A DNA stretch of 64,000 nucleotides from SpSt-539 sp964549445 (GCA_964549445.1 CAZJVS010000012.1:1-64000); one strand, 5' to 3'; shown: positions 19,027 through 28,222, numbered from the stretch's first letter. The notes: generated by a model not told the origin, from the letters alone. Numbers and translations: made by a program.

Positions 19027-19820
19027 GCCGTTGAATCGCCTTTCACGCGCTGCGTCACGTAGACTTTTTCGGAACGTACAACGACGATCCCCACGGTGAG
19101 CCCATACGCAACCTGCGACGCAAGAAACCACTTCCAGTCGACAAGTTCGTTCAACACGGGATTGATCACCCCCATGAACGCGTGAATCCCGCCCGTCCAG
19201 AGCAGTGGCGCAATCACGCCGCCCCACAGCACCGGCCCGCGCGGCAGCGTCGGCAGCAGAATCCCAAACATTAAGCCGACCAGCATCGACGCCACGCCAT
19301 GAATGAAGAATGCCACGACGAACGCCGACGCATGGAACTGCTGCAACTGCGGCACGCTCGCATCGACCAGCCGCGGCATCACCATCGCCGCCAGCAAATT
19401 GACCGGATACCAGATGCCCCGTCCCGTCAGCACGCCATACAGCAGCGCCGTCCCCGCCATGACCACCCCGCCAACCACGCCGCCCTTCGCCCCCGCAGAA
19501 TACGGATGCACCTTCTCCGGCACCCGCATGCGGTGGCCCGGCATTCCCTCGCGCAGCGCCATCACCGGCCGCGCGGGCGGCGCGATTACCCGCTCGCGCG
19601 GTACGACCGGCACGCGCGTCTCACCCGCCGCCGTGAACGCCTGTCGACACCATCCGACGGCGGCAAACAAACAAAGTCCTAGCCCGACGACCGACACGAC
19701 CGGCTGTGTCACCAGCCCAGCAGCCAGCAGCGTCAGGCCGAGCGCAATCGTCAGCGGGTGCGCCGTCCCGGCCGGCATCTCCACCGAATCGGTCTCGTGT
19801 TGCTCACCGCCCGACGACAT
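19023..19820 (-). CDS. Polytopic membrane protein in the oxidase subunit IV position
   Basis: A 265-residue protein of unknown family. ATG 19820 gives a 17-base overlap with the end of coxC. A short N-terminal hairpin of two helices (about residues 22-60) resembles a small subunit IV in position and size. It is followed by a Pro/Arg-rich loop and about five more helices ('GAKGGVVGGVVMAGTALLYG', 'FVVAFFIHGVASMLVGLMFG'). The gene lies exactly between oxidase subunit III and the bc subunits, where coxD or an equivalent is expected, so a structural or linking role in a bc-caa3 supercomplex is plausible. I do not recognise a named family for the larger part. Confidence 0.6.
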   Translation of the reverse strand: MSSGGEQHETDSVEMPAGTAHPLTIALGLTLLAAGLVTQPVVSVVGLGLCLFAAVGWCRQAFTAAGETRVPVVPRERVIAPPARPVMALREGMPGHRMRVPEKVHPYSAGAKGGVVGGVVMAGTALLYGVLTGRGIWYPVNLLAAMVMPRLVDASVPQLQQFHASAFVVAFFIHGVASMLVGLMFGILLPTLPRGPVLWGGVIAPLLWTGGIHAFMGVINPVLNELVDWKWFLASQVAYGLTVGIVVVRSEKVYVTQRVKGDSTA

Positions 19821-20403
19821 ACACCACCAGAAAGATCGCCACCCACACGCCATCCACAAAATGCCAGTACCACGCCAACAATTCGACCAGTCTCGCCGCC
19901 CGCTCCGGCGGCCGAATCCGCGACACCGTCGCCTGAAAGATCGCCATCGCCGTCAACCCGAGCGTGACGTGCGCCGCATGAAACCCGAGCAGCGTGAAGT
20001 AAGTCGTTCCAAACAGGTTCCGGCTGATTGTCAGGCCGTCGTTGACGATCAGGTTCTTCCATTCCACGCCGGTCGTAAACAAGAAACCGACCGCCAACGC
20101 CATCGTCACAAGCAACCAGAAGCGAAACGCCCCGAGCCCGCCACGTGCCAGACCGCGCTCCGCCGCCATCATCGTCCCGCTGCTGCTCAACAGAAACGCC
20201 GAATTGACAATCGCCAGCGTCAAGCTCAGCGAAGCGCCCGGCGTCGGCCCGCTGCTGCTCTTCCCGATAAACGTGATGTACGCGACGATGAGCGTGCTGA
20301 AGAACGCCGCCTCGGTGCACAGAAAGCAGACCATCCCCGCTTTGCCGCGGTCGAAGTTCCCCGCGACCGGATCGCCGGCTATCGCAACGCTGCCACCGTT
20401 CAT
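19804..20403 (-). CDS. coxC: Cytochrome c oxidase subunit III
   Basis: A 199-residue membrane protein with five helices, the short form of subunit III. Family features include 'KAGMVCFLCTEAAFFSTLIVAY' split around the first helix, 'GFHAAHVTLGL' and 'AWYWHFVDGVWVAIFLVVY' at the end. It stabilises subunit I and the proton uptake path. The ATG at 20403 overlaps the stop of coxA (ATGA), and the next gene starts within its last codons. Confidence 0.93.
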   Translation of the reverse strand: MNGGSVAIAGDPVAGNFDRGKAGMVCFLCTEAAFFSTLIVAYITFIGKSSSGPTPGASLSLTLAIVNSAFLLSSSGTMMAAERGLARGGLGAFRFWLLVTMALAVGFLFTTGVEWKNLIVNDGLTISRNLFGTTYFTLLGFHAAHVTLGLTAMAIFQATVSRIRPPERAARLVELLAWYWHFVDGVWVAIFLVVYVVGR

Positions 20404-22046
20404 TCGTGCTTCCAGTCCGGATCTTCCGGATGCTTGGCGTCCCACAACGGCCGTCTGCTCCGTACCGCCGGGGCCTGCTCAAAGTTGTAAACCGGCGGCG
20501 GCGACGCGCACGCCCACTCCAGCGTCCACGCATCCCACGGGTCATCGCCCGACGCAGCCCCGCGCCGCAGCGACACAAACAGGTTCACAAAGAACAAGCT
20601 GAACGCCACCAGCAGCACAAGCGCCCCGATCGTCGAAAGCTGATTCCAGATTTCCCAACCGCGCCCCGGCAGATACGTGTACACCCGCCGCGGCATCCCC
20701 AGCATCCCGGCAAAGTGCATCGGCCCGAACGTCAGGATGAACCCGAGCAGTTGCAGCCAGAAGTGCCACTTCGCGAGCCGCTCGCTCATCAGCCGCCCCG
20801 TCACCTTCGGATACCAGTAGTAGAACCCGCCCATGACCGCGAACAGCGTCCCGCCGAACAGCACCCAGTGAAAATGCGCCACGACGAAGTAACTGTCCGT
20901 CACCTGCCAGTCGATCGGCACCGACGCCAGCATGATCCCCGTCAGTCCGCCGATCACGAACATCCCCAGGAATCCGAGCGAGAACAGCATCGGCGACGAC
21001 ATCTGCAGCCGACCGCCGTACAACGTCGCCACCCAATTGAAAATCTTGATCCCGGTCGGCACGGCGATCAGCATGCTCGCCCCCGCGAAGATCGAATCGA
21101 GAGTCGAACTCATCCCTACCGCGAACATGTGGTGCGCCCACACGCCGAAGCTGATGAAGCCGATCGCCACCGTCGCGATCGCCACCGACTCGTACCCGAA
21201 GATCACCTTCCGCGAGAAAACCGGCACCATCTCCGAGATCATGCCGAACGCCGGCAACACCATGATGTAGACTTCCGGGTGCCCGAAGAACCAGAACAGG
21301 TGCTGCCACAGCAGCGCCGACCCGCCCGCCTGCGTATCAAAAAAGTGCGCCCCCAGCATCCGATCGAGCAGCAGCATGATCTGCGCCGCCGTCAACGGCG
21401 GCATCGCGAACAGCACCAGGATCGCGTCGACCAGCATCATCCAGACAAACAGCGGCAGCCGCCCGAGCGTCATCCCCGGCGCGCGCATCGCCAAAATCGT
21501 CGCCGCCAGATTGATCGCCCCAGCCACGGTCCCCACGCCCGCCACAAGCAGCCCGAGAATCCAATAGTCCGTGCTCGTCCCTCGCGAAAACGCGTATTCC
21601 GTCAGCGGCGCGTACGCGAACCAACCAATACTCGGCGCCCCGCCCGCTAGAAAGCTGAAGTACGTCAGCAGCCCGCCGAACAGGAACAGCCAGAAACTCA
21701 TCGCGTTCAGCCGCGGAAACGCCATGTCCCGCGCCCCGATCATCAGCGGCACGAGATAATTGCCGAACCCGCCCAGTAACAGCGGCATCACGACAAAAAA
21801 AATCATCGTCGTGCCGTGCATCGTGAAAAGCTGGTTAAACGTCTCCGGGCTGACCACCCCCGCCTGCGGCCGCGTAAGCTGCCACCGCATCACGAGCGCT
21901 TCGATCCCGCCGATCCCGAAAAACAGCAGCGTGCAGACGATATACATCACGCCGATCCGCTTGTGATCGACCGTCGTCACCCAGCCGTGCAGCGCCGACG
22001 GAAGATCGCGGCGTCCCAGGTCGGCATGGATCGGCACAGTCGTCAT
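20400..22046 (-). CDS. coxA: Cytochrome c oxidase subunit I (A1-type heme-copper oxidase)
   Basis: A 548-residue catalytic subunit. It has the CuB/active-site motif 'FFGHPEVYIMVLPAFG' with the Glu of the D-channel that marks A1-type enzymes. The K-channel Lys is in 'VPTGIKIFNW', the heme a/a3 histidines are in 'VVAHFHWVLFGG' and 'WAHHMFAVG', and 'FGNYLVPLMIGARDMAFPRLN' carries the D-channel entry Asp. It reduces O2 to water and pumps protons. It follows coxB by 11 bases and overlaps coxC. No truncation or missing ligand was seen. Confidence 0.97.
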   Translation of the reverse strand: MTTVPIHADLGRRDLPSALHGWVTTVDHKRIGVMYIVCTLLFFGIGGIEALVMRWQLTRPQAGVVSPETFNQLFTMHGTTMIFFVVMPLLLGGFGNYLVPLMIGARDMAFPRLNAMSFWLFLFGGLLTYFSFLAGGAPSIGWFAYAPLTEYAFSRGTSTDYWILGLLVAGVGTVAGAINLAATILAMRAPGMTLGRLPLFVWMMLVDAILVLFAMPPLTAAQIMLLLDRMLGAHFFDTQAGGSALLWQHLFWFFGHPEVYIMVLPAFGMISEMVPVFSRKVIFGYESVAIATVAIGFISFGVWAHHMFAVGMSSTLDSIFAGASMLIAVPTGIKIFNWVATLYGGRLQMSSPMLFSLGFLGMFVIGGLTGIMLASVPIDWQVTDSYFVVAHFHWVLFGGTLFAVMGGFYYWYPKVTGRLMSERLAKWHFWLQLLGFILTFGPMHFAGMLGMPRRVYTYLPGRGWEIWNQLSTIGALVLLVAFSLFFVNLFVSLRRGAASGDDPWDAWTLEWACASPPPVYNFEQAPAVRSRRPLWDAKHPEDPDWKHE

Positions 22047-22057
22047 ATCTCAACCGC

Positions 22058-23071
22058 CTAGCGCAGCGTCTCCAGGTACGACACGATCGCATCGATCTCC
22101 GCCTTCGGCAGATTAAGATTTGGCATCCGGCAACCCGGCTTGACCGCCGCCGGATCGGCCAGCCATCGTTCCAGGTTCGCCCGCGTATTCGGCAGCTCGC
22201 ACGCCGCGATCGTCTCGCGACTCTTCAAGTGCGTCAGATCGGGCCCGACCGTGGCATGCGCCGGCGACCCGCGAATCGTATGGCAGTTCGCGCACGTCTT
22301 CGTCATGAACAGCGACCGTCCCGCACCGACGGCCGCGTCGTCGACCGCCGGCCGCCGCTGATCCGCCGCCCAGCGGTCAAACTCCTCGCGCGACTCCACC
22401 ACCACGCGAATCAGCATGTTCGCGTGCTGCGTCCCGCAAAACTCCGCGCACTGACCGTGAAACAGGCCGGGCGACGTCCCCTCGATCCACATGTTGTTGA
22501 CGCGCCCCGGAATGAGATCCGTTTTTCCCGCCAGCCGCGGCATCCAGAAGCTATGAATCACATCAGCCGACTCGAGTTGAAGATGGATCGGCTGCCGCTG
22601 CTTCGGGCTGCTCACCGGGATGTGCATCTCGTTCGCCGCGACGACGCCCTGCTCGGGATACTGAAACTCCCACCACCACTGATGCCCGATCACCCGGACC
22701 GTCAGCGCCCCCGGTTGCGGATCGGCCTGCCGCGCCTCGACCACCGTCCGAATGATCACCAGCGTCAGCACGAACACGATCAGAATCGGCCCCACCGTCC
22801 ACGCCGTCTCGATCGGATTGCTCCCGTAGATCTGCGGCGGCTCAGCCGAGCGTGTCCCCGCTCGCTCGCGGAACCGAACAATGCAATAAATCAGCGTGCC
22901 GATGACGACGATAAATATCACCGCCGCGATCGCCGACACCAACATTAACAGTTCGCGAATCGACTCCGCCGACGGCCCGGCCGGATCAAACATAGAAAGG
23001 TTCGCGGCCGAAGCCGGCGCGGCCCCCGCAATCGTCAGAGTGAGCACAACAAGCCGTGCAACGGCGGCCAT
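22058..23071 (-). CDS. coxB: Cytochrome c oxidase subunit II with fused cytochrome c (caa3 type)
   Basis: A 337-residue protein with a signal peptide and two membrane helices (about 40-62 and 93-112). The cupredoxin domain carries the CuA ligands H173, C208, C212, H216 and M219 ('CAEFCGTQHANM'). A C-terminal cytochrome c domain has C260-x-x-C-H264. The fused heme marks a caa3 oxidase that accepts electrons directly from the bc-side cytochromes. It is the first gene of the run, and a candidate promoter lies about 70 bases upstream. Confidence 0.96.
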   Translation of the reverse strand: MAAVARLVVLTLTIAGAAPASAANLSMFDPAGPSAESIRELLMLVSAIAAVIFIVVIGTLIYCIVRFRERAGTRSAEPPQIYGSNPIETAWTVGPILIVFVLTLVIIRTVVEARQADPQPGALTVRVIGHQWWWEFQYPEQGVVAANEMHIPVSSPKQRQPIHLQLESADVIHSFWMPRLAGKTDLIPGRVNNMWIEGTSPGLFHGQCAEFCGTQHANMLIRVVVESREEFDRWAADQRRPAVDDAAVGAGRSLFMTKTCANCHTIRGSPAHATVGPDLTHLKSRETIAACELPNTRANLERWLADPAAVKPGCRMPNLNLPKAEIDAIVSYLETLR

Positions 23072-23140
23072 CGCGTGTCTCGAATCCGTTCACAGACTGG
23101 GCGCAAGGCGCGCCGCACGAGCCGAATCAGCGCGGCCGCA

Positions 23141-23168
23141 AGACTAACTGCCGATGGTGACAAGTCAA
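23141..23168 (-). promoter_or_regulatory. Candidate sigma70-type promoter for the cox-bc operon
   Basis: On the minus strand TTGACT (23163-23168) and TAGTCT (23141-23146) are separated by 16 bases. They lie about 70 bases before the coxB ATG, in a 118-base gene-free stretch. The -35 matches well; the -10 is weak. Confidence 0.4.
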
Positions 23169-23189
23169 CGACCAAGCGGCCGCCGTCGC

Positions 23190-23912
23190 CTATTTCAGCC
23201 GCGCGGCAGCGGGCGCATCCAGCAGCCAGACGCACTCGCCCGTCTCAGGCCGGATGAGTTGTGCCGGCAGCCGCTCCGGATCGCGCGGTCCGCAGAGAAT
23301 CTCGCGCACGGCATCCGCCTTATCCGCCCCCGACACGAGAAACGCCGCCGTCGCCGCCGCGTTCAGCACCGGCGCTGTCAGCGTCACCCGCCACATGTCC
23401 AGCTCCGCAACGTACACCTCGGCCGCCCGCCGCTTCAGTTCGTGCAGCACCGGCGTCTTCGGGAATAGCGAAGCCGTGTGTCCGTTGGTTCCCAGCCCCA
23501 GCAGCACCAAGTCAAATCGCACCGGCCCCGCCCCGAAATACGACGCCAGCGCCGACTCGTAATCCTTCGCGCCTTCCGGCGGCGGCAGCTCCCCGCGAAC
23601 TCGGTGCACCTGCTCCGGCTTGAGCGAAAGATGATCCAGCAGCGCCTCGCGCGTCATCCGATAGTTGCTTCGTGAATCGTCCGGCGGAACGCATCGCTCG
23701 TCCCCCCAGAAGAAATGCACGCGCCCCCAATCCACCCGGCTCCGATACGCCTCCGTAGCCAGAATTTCGTACGCCCGCTTCGGCGTATTTCCGCCCGACA
23801 ACGCAACGCTGAACCGCCCATGCTTCGAAATCGCCCGGCCGGCGTGCTCGACAAAAAACTCCGCCGCGCCGCGCATCAGCGCATCCGCATCAGCGAATAC
23901 CCGTGTCGCCAT
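23190..23912 (-). CDS. pgl: 6-phosphogluconolactonase
   Basis: A 240-residue enzyme that hydrolyses 6-phosphogluconolactone, the second step of the oxidative pentose phosphate pathway. Family motifs are 'ALSGGNTPKRAYEIL' near residue 37, 'FFWGDERCVP' near 67 with the catalytic-site residues, 'LLGLGTNGHTASLFP' near 134 and 'VSGADKADAV' near 192. It lies 4 bases after zwf on the same strand, so the first two pathway steps are encoded together. Confidence 0.95.
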   Translation of the reverse strand: MATRVFADADALMRGAAEFFVEHAGRAISKHGRFSVALSGGNTPKRAYEILATEAYRSRVDWGRVHFFWGDERCVPPDDSRSNYRMTREALLDHLSLKPEQVHRVRGELPPPEGAKDYESALASYFGAGPVRFDLVLLGLGTNGHTASLFPKTPVLHELKRRAAEVYVAELDMWRVTLTAPVLNAAATAAFLVSGADKADAVREILCGPRDPERLPAQLIRPETGECVWLLDAPAAARLK

Positions 23913-23916
23913 CGTG

Positions 23917-25437
23917 CTATCCGTGTGAGTTTTCGCGCATGTCCGGAACCCACCAGTTCCGCCCGTCGCGCGCCAGCAGCGTCACCGCCGAATCCGGCCC
24001 CCACGATCCGGCCGCATAGTTCGGGAAATCCGTCGGCGGCACGTTCTCCCACGCCGTGATGATCGGCATCACGACCTCCCACGCCGCCTCCACCTGGTCC
24101 GCCCGCATGAACTGCGTCGCATCGCCGAGAATGACGTCCAGCAGCAACGTCTCATACGCCTCCGGCTCCGGCGACTTGAACGCTTCCTTGTACAGAAAGT
24201 TCATCGCCACCGCCTGAAGCCGCATCGGTGACCCCGGCTGCTTCGCCTGAATCCGCATCCAAATGCCTTCGTCCGGCTGAATCCGCAGCACCAGCCGATT
24301 CGGCTGAATATCCGGCACGGTCGTCGGCGGAAACAGCAGGTGCGGCACCGGCCGGAACTGGATCACGATCTCCGAAACCCGCGACGGCAGTCGCTTGCCC
24401 GACCGCATGTAGAACGGCACGCCATGCCACCGCCAGTTGTCGATCTGCAACCGCACCGCTGCGAACGTTTCGGTGCTCGACTCCGGGCTGACCCCCGGCT
24501 CGCTCCGATACGCCGGCACTTGCGTCCCGCGGAACCACCCCGCGTCATATTGGCCGCGGACCGCATGCTCGTGAACGTGCTCCATCCGAATCGGCCGGAT
24601 CGCCCGCAGCACGTCCACCTTTTTGTTCCGAATCTCATCCGCTGCGAACGAGACCGGACACTCCATCGCGACGTAGCATAGAAGCTGCATCAGGTGGTTC
24701 TGAATCATGTCGCGCAACGCGCCCGACTTCTCGTAGTAGCCGCCGCGATGCTCGACCCCGACCTCCTCCGCCACCGTGATCTGCACGTGGTCGATGTACC
24801 GCCTGTTCCACAACGGCTCCATCAGGGAGTTCGCAAACCGAAACGCCAGAATGTTCTGAACCGTGTCCTTCCCGAGATAGTGGTCGATTCGGTAAATCTG
24901 CTTCTCGGTAAATACGCTCAGCAGCTTGGCATTGAGGTCCTTCGCCGAATCCAGGTCGCGCCCGAACGGCTTCTCGCATACGATTCGCGATCTGTTCCGA
25001 TCGGCCGTGAGCCCCGCATCGCCCAGCCCCTTCGCGATCATCTCCATCACCGACGGCGGCGTTGCCAGATAGAACAGCAGTCCGACGTCGCTCCCCCACT
25101 CTTTCTTCTTCGCATTGATGATGTCTGCCAGCTTCTGAAACGTCGCCTTGTCGCCGAAATCGCCCGCCAGCGTGTGCAAATCACCGGCAAACTCGCTCCA
25201 CGGCCCGTCGGCCGCCTTCCCGCGCCGCGAAAACTTGTCGACTGCGTCCCGCATCAACCTGCGGAACTCTTCGTCGCTCTTCGCCGTACGGTCGATCCCG
25301 ACCACCGACAACCGATTGGGCAATAGCTTGTCGAGGTAAAGATTGAACAGCGCCGGCAGCAGCTTCCGCGACGTCAGATCGCCGCTGGCGCCAAAGATGA
25401 CGACGACCGTTGGTTCCGAACGCTTTGAGTTTTCCAT
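23917..25437 (-). CDS. zwf: Glucose-6-phosphate 1-dehydrogenase
   Basis: A 506-residue enzyme oxidising glucose 6-phosphate with NADP+. The nucleotide-binding 'FGASGDLTSRKLLPAL' is near residue 15, 'CEKPFGRDL' near 155 and the catalytic 'RIDHYLGKD' near 183. ATG 25437 is preferred over an in-frame GTG at 25458, because family members begin close to the Rossmann motif. It is the fourth gene of a minus-strand run ROK kinase, rpiB, tal, zwf, pgl. A 6-phosphogluconate dehydrogenase gene was not seen in the window. Confidence 0.96.
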   Translation of the reverse strand: MENSKRSEPTVVVIFGASGDLTSRKLLPALFNLYLDKLLPNRLSVVGIDRTAKSDEEFRRLMRDAVDKFSRRGKAADGPWSEFAGDLHTLAGDFGDKATFQKLADIINAKKKEWGSDVGLLFYLATPPSVMEMIAKGLGDAGLTADRNRSRIVCEKPFGRDLDSAKDLNAKLLSVFTEKQIYRIDHYLGKDTVQNILAFRFANSLMEPLWNRRYIDHVQITVAEEVGVEHRGGYYEKSGALRDMIQNHLMQLLCYVAMECPVSFAADEIRNKKVDVLRAIRPIRMEHVHEHAVRGQYDAGWFRGTQVPAYRSEPGVSPESSTETFAAVRLQIDNWRWHGVPFYMRSGKRLPSRVSEIVIQFRPVPHLLFPPTTVPDIQPNRLVLRIQPDEGIWMRIQAKQPGSPMRLQAVAMNFLYKEAFKSPEPEAYETLLLDVILGDATQFMRADQVEAAWEVVMPIITAWENVPPTDFPNYAAGSWGPDSAVTLLARDGRNWWVPDMRENSHG

Positions 25438-25464
25438 CGCGACTTGTCCGCCTCTCACGCCCCC

Positions 25465-26595
25465 TCAAGCCTTACTCGCGGCAATCTTCGTCCGTAGCGC
25501 CCCGAACAGTTTCTCGTACGGCTCGACGAACTTCGCCACGCCTTCGTTCTCAAGCTCTTGCGTCGCCGCTGCCAGATCGATTCCGACTGCCGCAAGCTGC
25601 TTCAGGTGTTCCGCCGTCGCCGGCACGTCCAGCTCCAGCCGCGCCGCCGGGTTGCCGTGGTCGCGATAGGCGTCGATCGTCTCGGGCGGCGCCGTATTCA
25701 CCGTCTGCGGTCCGATCAGCGCCTCGACATACATCACGTCGCTGTACGCCTTGTTCTTCGTGCTCGTGCTCGCCCACAGCAACCGCTGCGGCTTCGCCCC
25801 CTTCGCTGCCAGCTTCTTCCACCGCTCGCCCGCCATCACGCGCTTGTAGATCTGATACGCCTGCTTCGCGCTCGCGATCGCGATCTTGCCCTGCAAACCC
25901 TTTGCGATCGCCCCGTTCGTTCCGCCGGCCGCCGCCAGCTTCTCCAGCCGTGGATCGAGCAGCGAGTCAATTCGGCTCAAAAAGAAGCTCGCCACCGACG
26001 CCGTCCGGTTGATCGGCTTGCCGCTGGCCGCCAGCTTTTCCAGCCCGCTGATGTATGCTTCCAGCACATCCTCATACCGCTTCAATCCGAACAGCAGCGT
26101 CACGTTGACGTTGATCCCCTCGCTGATGAGCTGCTGAATCGCCGCCAACCCCGGCCGCGTCGCCGGAACCTTGATAAACACGTTCGGATGCTTCAGCTTG
26201 CCCCACAGTCGCCTCGCTTCGACCAGCGTCCCTGCCGTGTCGTTCGCAAGATGTGGCGACACCTCCAGACTCACGAATCCGTCGCCGCCATCGGTCTTGT
26301 CGTATACGCCGCGAAAAATGTCCGCACACCGCGTGACGTCCTCAACCGTCAGCGTCTCATATATCTCTTCGACGCTTTTTCCCTGCCGCGCCAGCTTCCG
26401 AATGTCGTCGTCGTAATCCTTGCTGCCGTCGATCGCCTTCTCAAAAATCGCCGGATTCGACGTGACCCCCATGATCGCGTCCTGCTCGATCAACTGCTGC
26501 ATTTTCCCGCCCGGTGCGAGCATGTCCCGCCGGATGAAATCCTGCCAGATCGACTGCCCGAACGTATGAAGCTTGACCAGTGGATTCTCTTTCAT
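25465..26595 (-). CDS. tal: Transaldolase
   Basis: A 376-residue transaldolase of the longer, single-domain bacterial type. Features are 'GVTSNPAIFEKAI' near residue 44, the Schiff-base Lys in 'NVFIKVPATRPG', 'NVNVTLLFGLKRYE' and 'RLLWASTSTKN'. It moves a dihydroxyacetone unit between sugar phosphates in the non-oxidative pentose phosphate pathway. Its ATG overlaps the rpiB stop (ATGA, 26592-26595) and zwf follows, so expression is probably tied to both. Confidence 0.96.
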   Translation of the reverse strand: MKENPLVKLHTFGQSIWQDFIRRDMLAPGGKMQQLIEQDAIMGVTSNPAIFEKAIDGSKDYDDDIRKLARQGKSVEEIYETLTVEDVTRCADIFRGVYDKTDGGDGFVSLEVSPHLANDTAGTLVEARRLWGKLKHPNVFIKVPATRPGLAAIQQLISEGINVNVTLLFGLKRYEDVLEAYISGLEKLAASGKPINRTASVASFFLSRIDSLLDPRLEKLAAAGGTNGAIAKGLQGKIAIASAKQAYQIYKRVMAGERWKKLAAKGAKPQRLLWASTSTKNKAYSDVMYVEALIGPQTVNTAPPETIDAYRDHGNPAARLELDVPATAEHLKQLAAVGIDLAAATQELENEGVAKFVEPYEKLFGALRTKIAASKA

Positions 26596-27041
26596 CGCTT
26601 TGCCTCCAGCGCATTCACTTTAGCCAGCCGCCGCGCGTGTCGTTCCGCCCCGCTGAACTTCGCCGCCAGGAAGATCTGCGTCAGCTTCCACGCCGTCGGC
26701 TCGTCCATCACGCGTCCGCCGAAGCAGATTACGTTCATGTCGTCGTCTTCCACACCCTGCCGCGCCGAAAACTCATCGTGGATCAGGCACGCCCGCACGT
26801 TCCGAACCTTGTTTGCGACAACGCACGCCCCGACGCCGCTGCCGCACACGGCAACCCCGCGCTCCAGCCGCCCGCTGCCAACGGCCTCAGACAGCGGAAT
26901 CACAAAATCCGGATAATCGTCGGTCGACGTGAGTTGTGTCGCGCCGAAATCGGTCACCTCGTGCCCCGCCGCGCGCAGCCGCGCCAGAAGCCCCTGCTTC
27001 ATCTCGAACCCGCCGTGATCCGTCGCAATTCCGATTTTCAT
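26592..27041 (-). CDS. rpiB: Ribose-5-phosphate isomerase B
   Basis: A 149-residue RpiB/LacAB-family isomerase interconverting ribose 5-phosphate and ribulose 5-phosphate. It has 'IATDHGGFEMK' at the start, a conserved Cys in 'GVAVCGSGVGACVVANKV' near residue 65 and 'DDDMNVICFGGR' near 100. GGGG lies 5 bases before the ATG. It overlaps tal and follows the ROK kinase gene, fitting a pentose phosphate operon. Confidence 0.93.
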   Translation of the reverse strand: MKIGIATDHGGFEMKQGLLARLRAAGHEVTDFGATQLTSTDDYPDFVIPLSEAVGSGRLERGVAVCGSGVGACVVANKVRNVRACLIHDEFSARQGVEDDDMNVICFGGRVMDEPTAWKLTQIFLAAKFSGAERHARRLAKVNALEAKR

Positions 27042-27121
27042 CTCGGCCCCGGGCCTCCGGATGGCGCTGCATTATCCGCAAGCCGCCCGCCGACGCAATC
27101 GCAGGCCCCATCCTCCGTGCG

Positions 27122-28105
27122 TCACGATCGCGCGCTTTCGCTTCCGACTTCGCGACGCAGATACGCCGCCGCTCCAACGACACCCGCGTCATTCCCCAGC
27201 GCCGCCCGCACCACCGTCACCGCCGCCGCGGCCGCCGACAGCGCACTCTCTCGCACGCCCGCCGCGACAACATCCACCAATTCCGGGCTTCCCTCGATCA
27301 CTCCGCCACCAAGAATCACCCGCGCCGGATTCAGCGCATTCACGATTCCCGTCACGCCCGCCGCGAGCGCACGACCGACGTTTGCCATCACTTGCTTCGC
27401 GAGATGATCGCCTCCGCGCACCGCTTGCCCCACGACCGCGCCGGTCACCGCCTCAATCCGCCCGCCGGCAATCTTCAACATCGTCGCACCGCCCGCGGCA
27501 TCTCCGGCGATCGCCGCCTGCGCCTGCCGCGCAATCGCCCAACCACCCGCAAATGCCTCGAGACACCCGCGCGCGTTGCAGTGACACGCCGGCCCATTGA
27601 AATCGATCGGAAAGTGCCCCAGCTCTCCCGCCGTATTCGCCGGTCCGCTCAACATCCGCCCACCGCTCACGATCCCGCCGCCGACGCCCGTGCCGACGAA
27701 AATACAAACCAGGTCGTCGCAACCCCGCCCGGCTCCATTCAACCATTCGCCCCACGTCGCGATCCGTACATCGTTATCCACCGCCACCGGCATCCCCACA
27801 TCCGCCGACAGCCGCGCCGCGAACGGCTCGTCATGCCAACGCAGGTTCGGCGCCGCACGCACGACCCCGGTGCCGCGCTCAACCTGTCCCGCCACGCCTA
27901 CGCCGACCCCCGCCACCGGCCCGTTCGCCTTATCCCGCACCTCCCGAACCATCGCGCCAATCGCCGCTCGCACCCCCGCCGCCCCGGCCGCCACTGGCGT
28001 CGGCCGGCGAATCTTCTCCCGAACCGCCCCCGCCGCGTCCACCAACGCTGTCTCGATCTTCGTACCCCCCAGATCGACCCCGATGGCCCACGCTTCATCC
28101 GCCAT
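27122..28105 (-). CDS. ROK-family sugar kinase (probable glucokinase)
   Basis: A 327-residue ROK protein. An ATP-binding 'GVDLGGTKIETALVD' opens the chain, 'VAVDNDVRIATWGEW' and 'VGTGVGGGIVSGG' follow, and the zinc-binding ROK signature 'CHCNARGCLEAFAGG' is near residue 173. Preceding 'GELGHFPID' carries the catalytic-site residues. Glucose is the likely substrate because rpiB, tal, zwf and pgl lie downstream on the same strand. An N-acetylhexosamine or fructose kinase role cannot be excluded. There is no N-terminal HTH, so it is an enzyme and not a ROK repressor. Confidence 0.88.
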   Translation of the reverse strand: MADEAWAIGVDLGGTKIETALVDAAGAVREKIRRPTPVAAGAAGVRAAIGAMVREVRDKANGPVAGVGVGVAGQVERGTGVVRAAPNLRWHDEPFAARLSADVGMPVAVDNDVRIATWGEWLNGAGRGCDDLVCIFVGTGVGGGIVSGGRMLSGPANTAGELGHFPIDFNGPACHCNARGCLEAFAGGWAIARQAQAAIAGDAAGGATMLKIAGGRIEAVTGAVVGQAVRGGDHLAKQVMANVGRALAAGVTGIVNALNPARVILGGGVIEGSPELVDVVAAGVRESALSAAAAAVTVVRAALGNDAGVVGAAAYLRREVGSESARS

Positions 28106-28141
28106 GATTCACCGATTTCAGCAGGCCAGCAGCCCGCCGGG

Positions 28142-28169
28142 TTGCCCTATTTCGCATTTGCACTAAACT
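28142..28169 (+). promoter_or_regulatory. Candidate promoter for the citrate synthase gene
   Basis: TTGCCC (28142-28147) and TAAACT (28164-28169) are separated by 16 bases in the 117-base divergent region. Each matches the sigma70 consensus at 4 of 6 positions, giving a leader of about 45 bases. Confidence 0.35.
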
Positions 28170-28222
28170 CTATTCATCGCGTCAATCGCCCGATTCGACG
28201 CCTGTTTGCTGCGAGGAGGCCT

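Noticed and set aside
26936..28222. Upstream in-frame extension of the citrate synthase gene by about 430 codons
   Set aside because: It lies opposite rpiB and the ROK kinase, and citrate synthase sequence and a perfect AGGAGG begin only at 28223.
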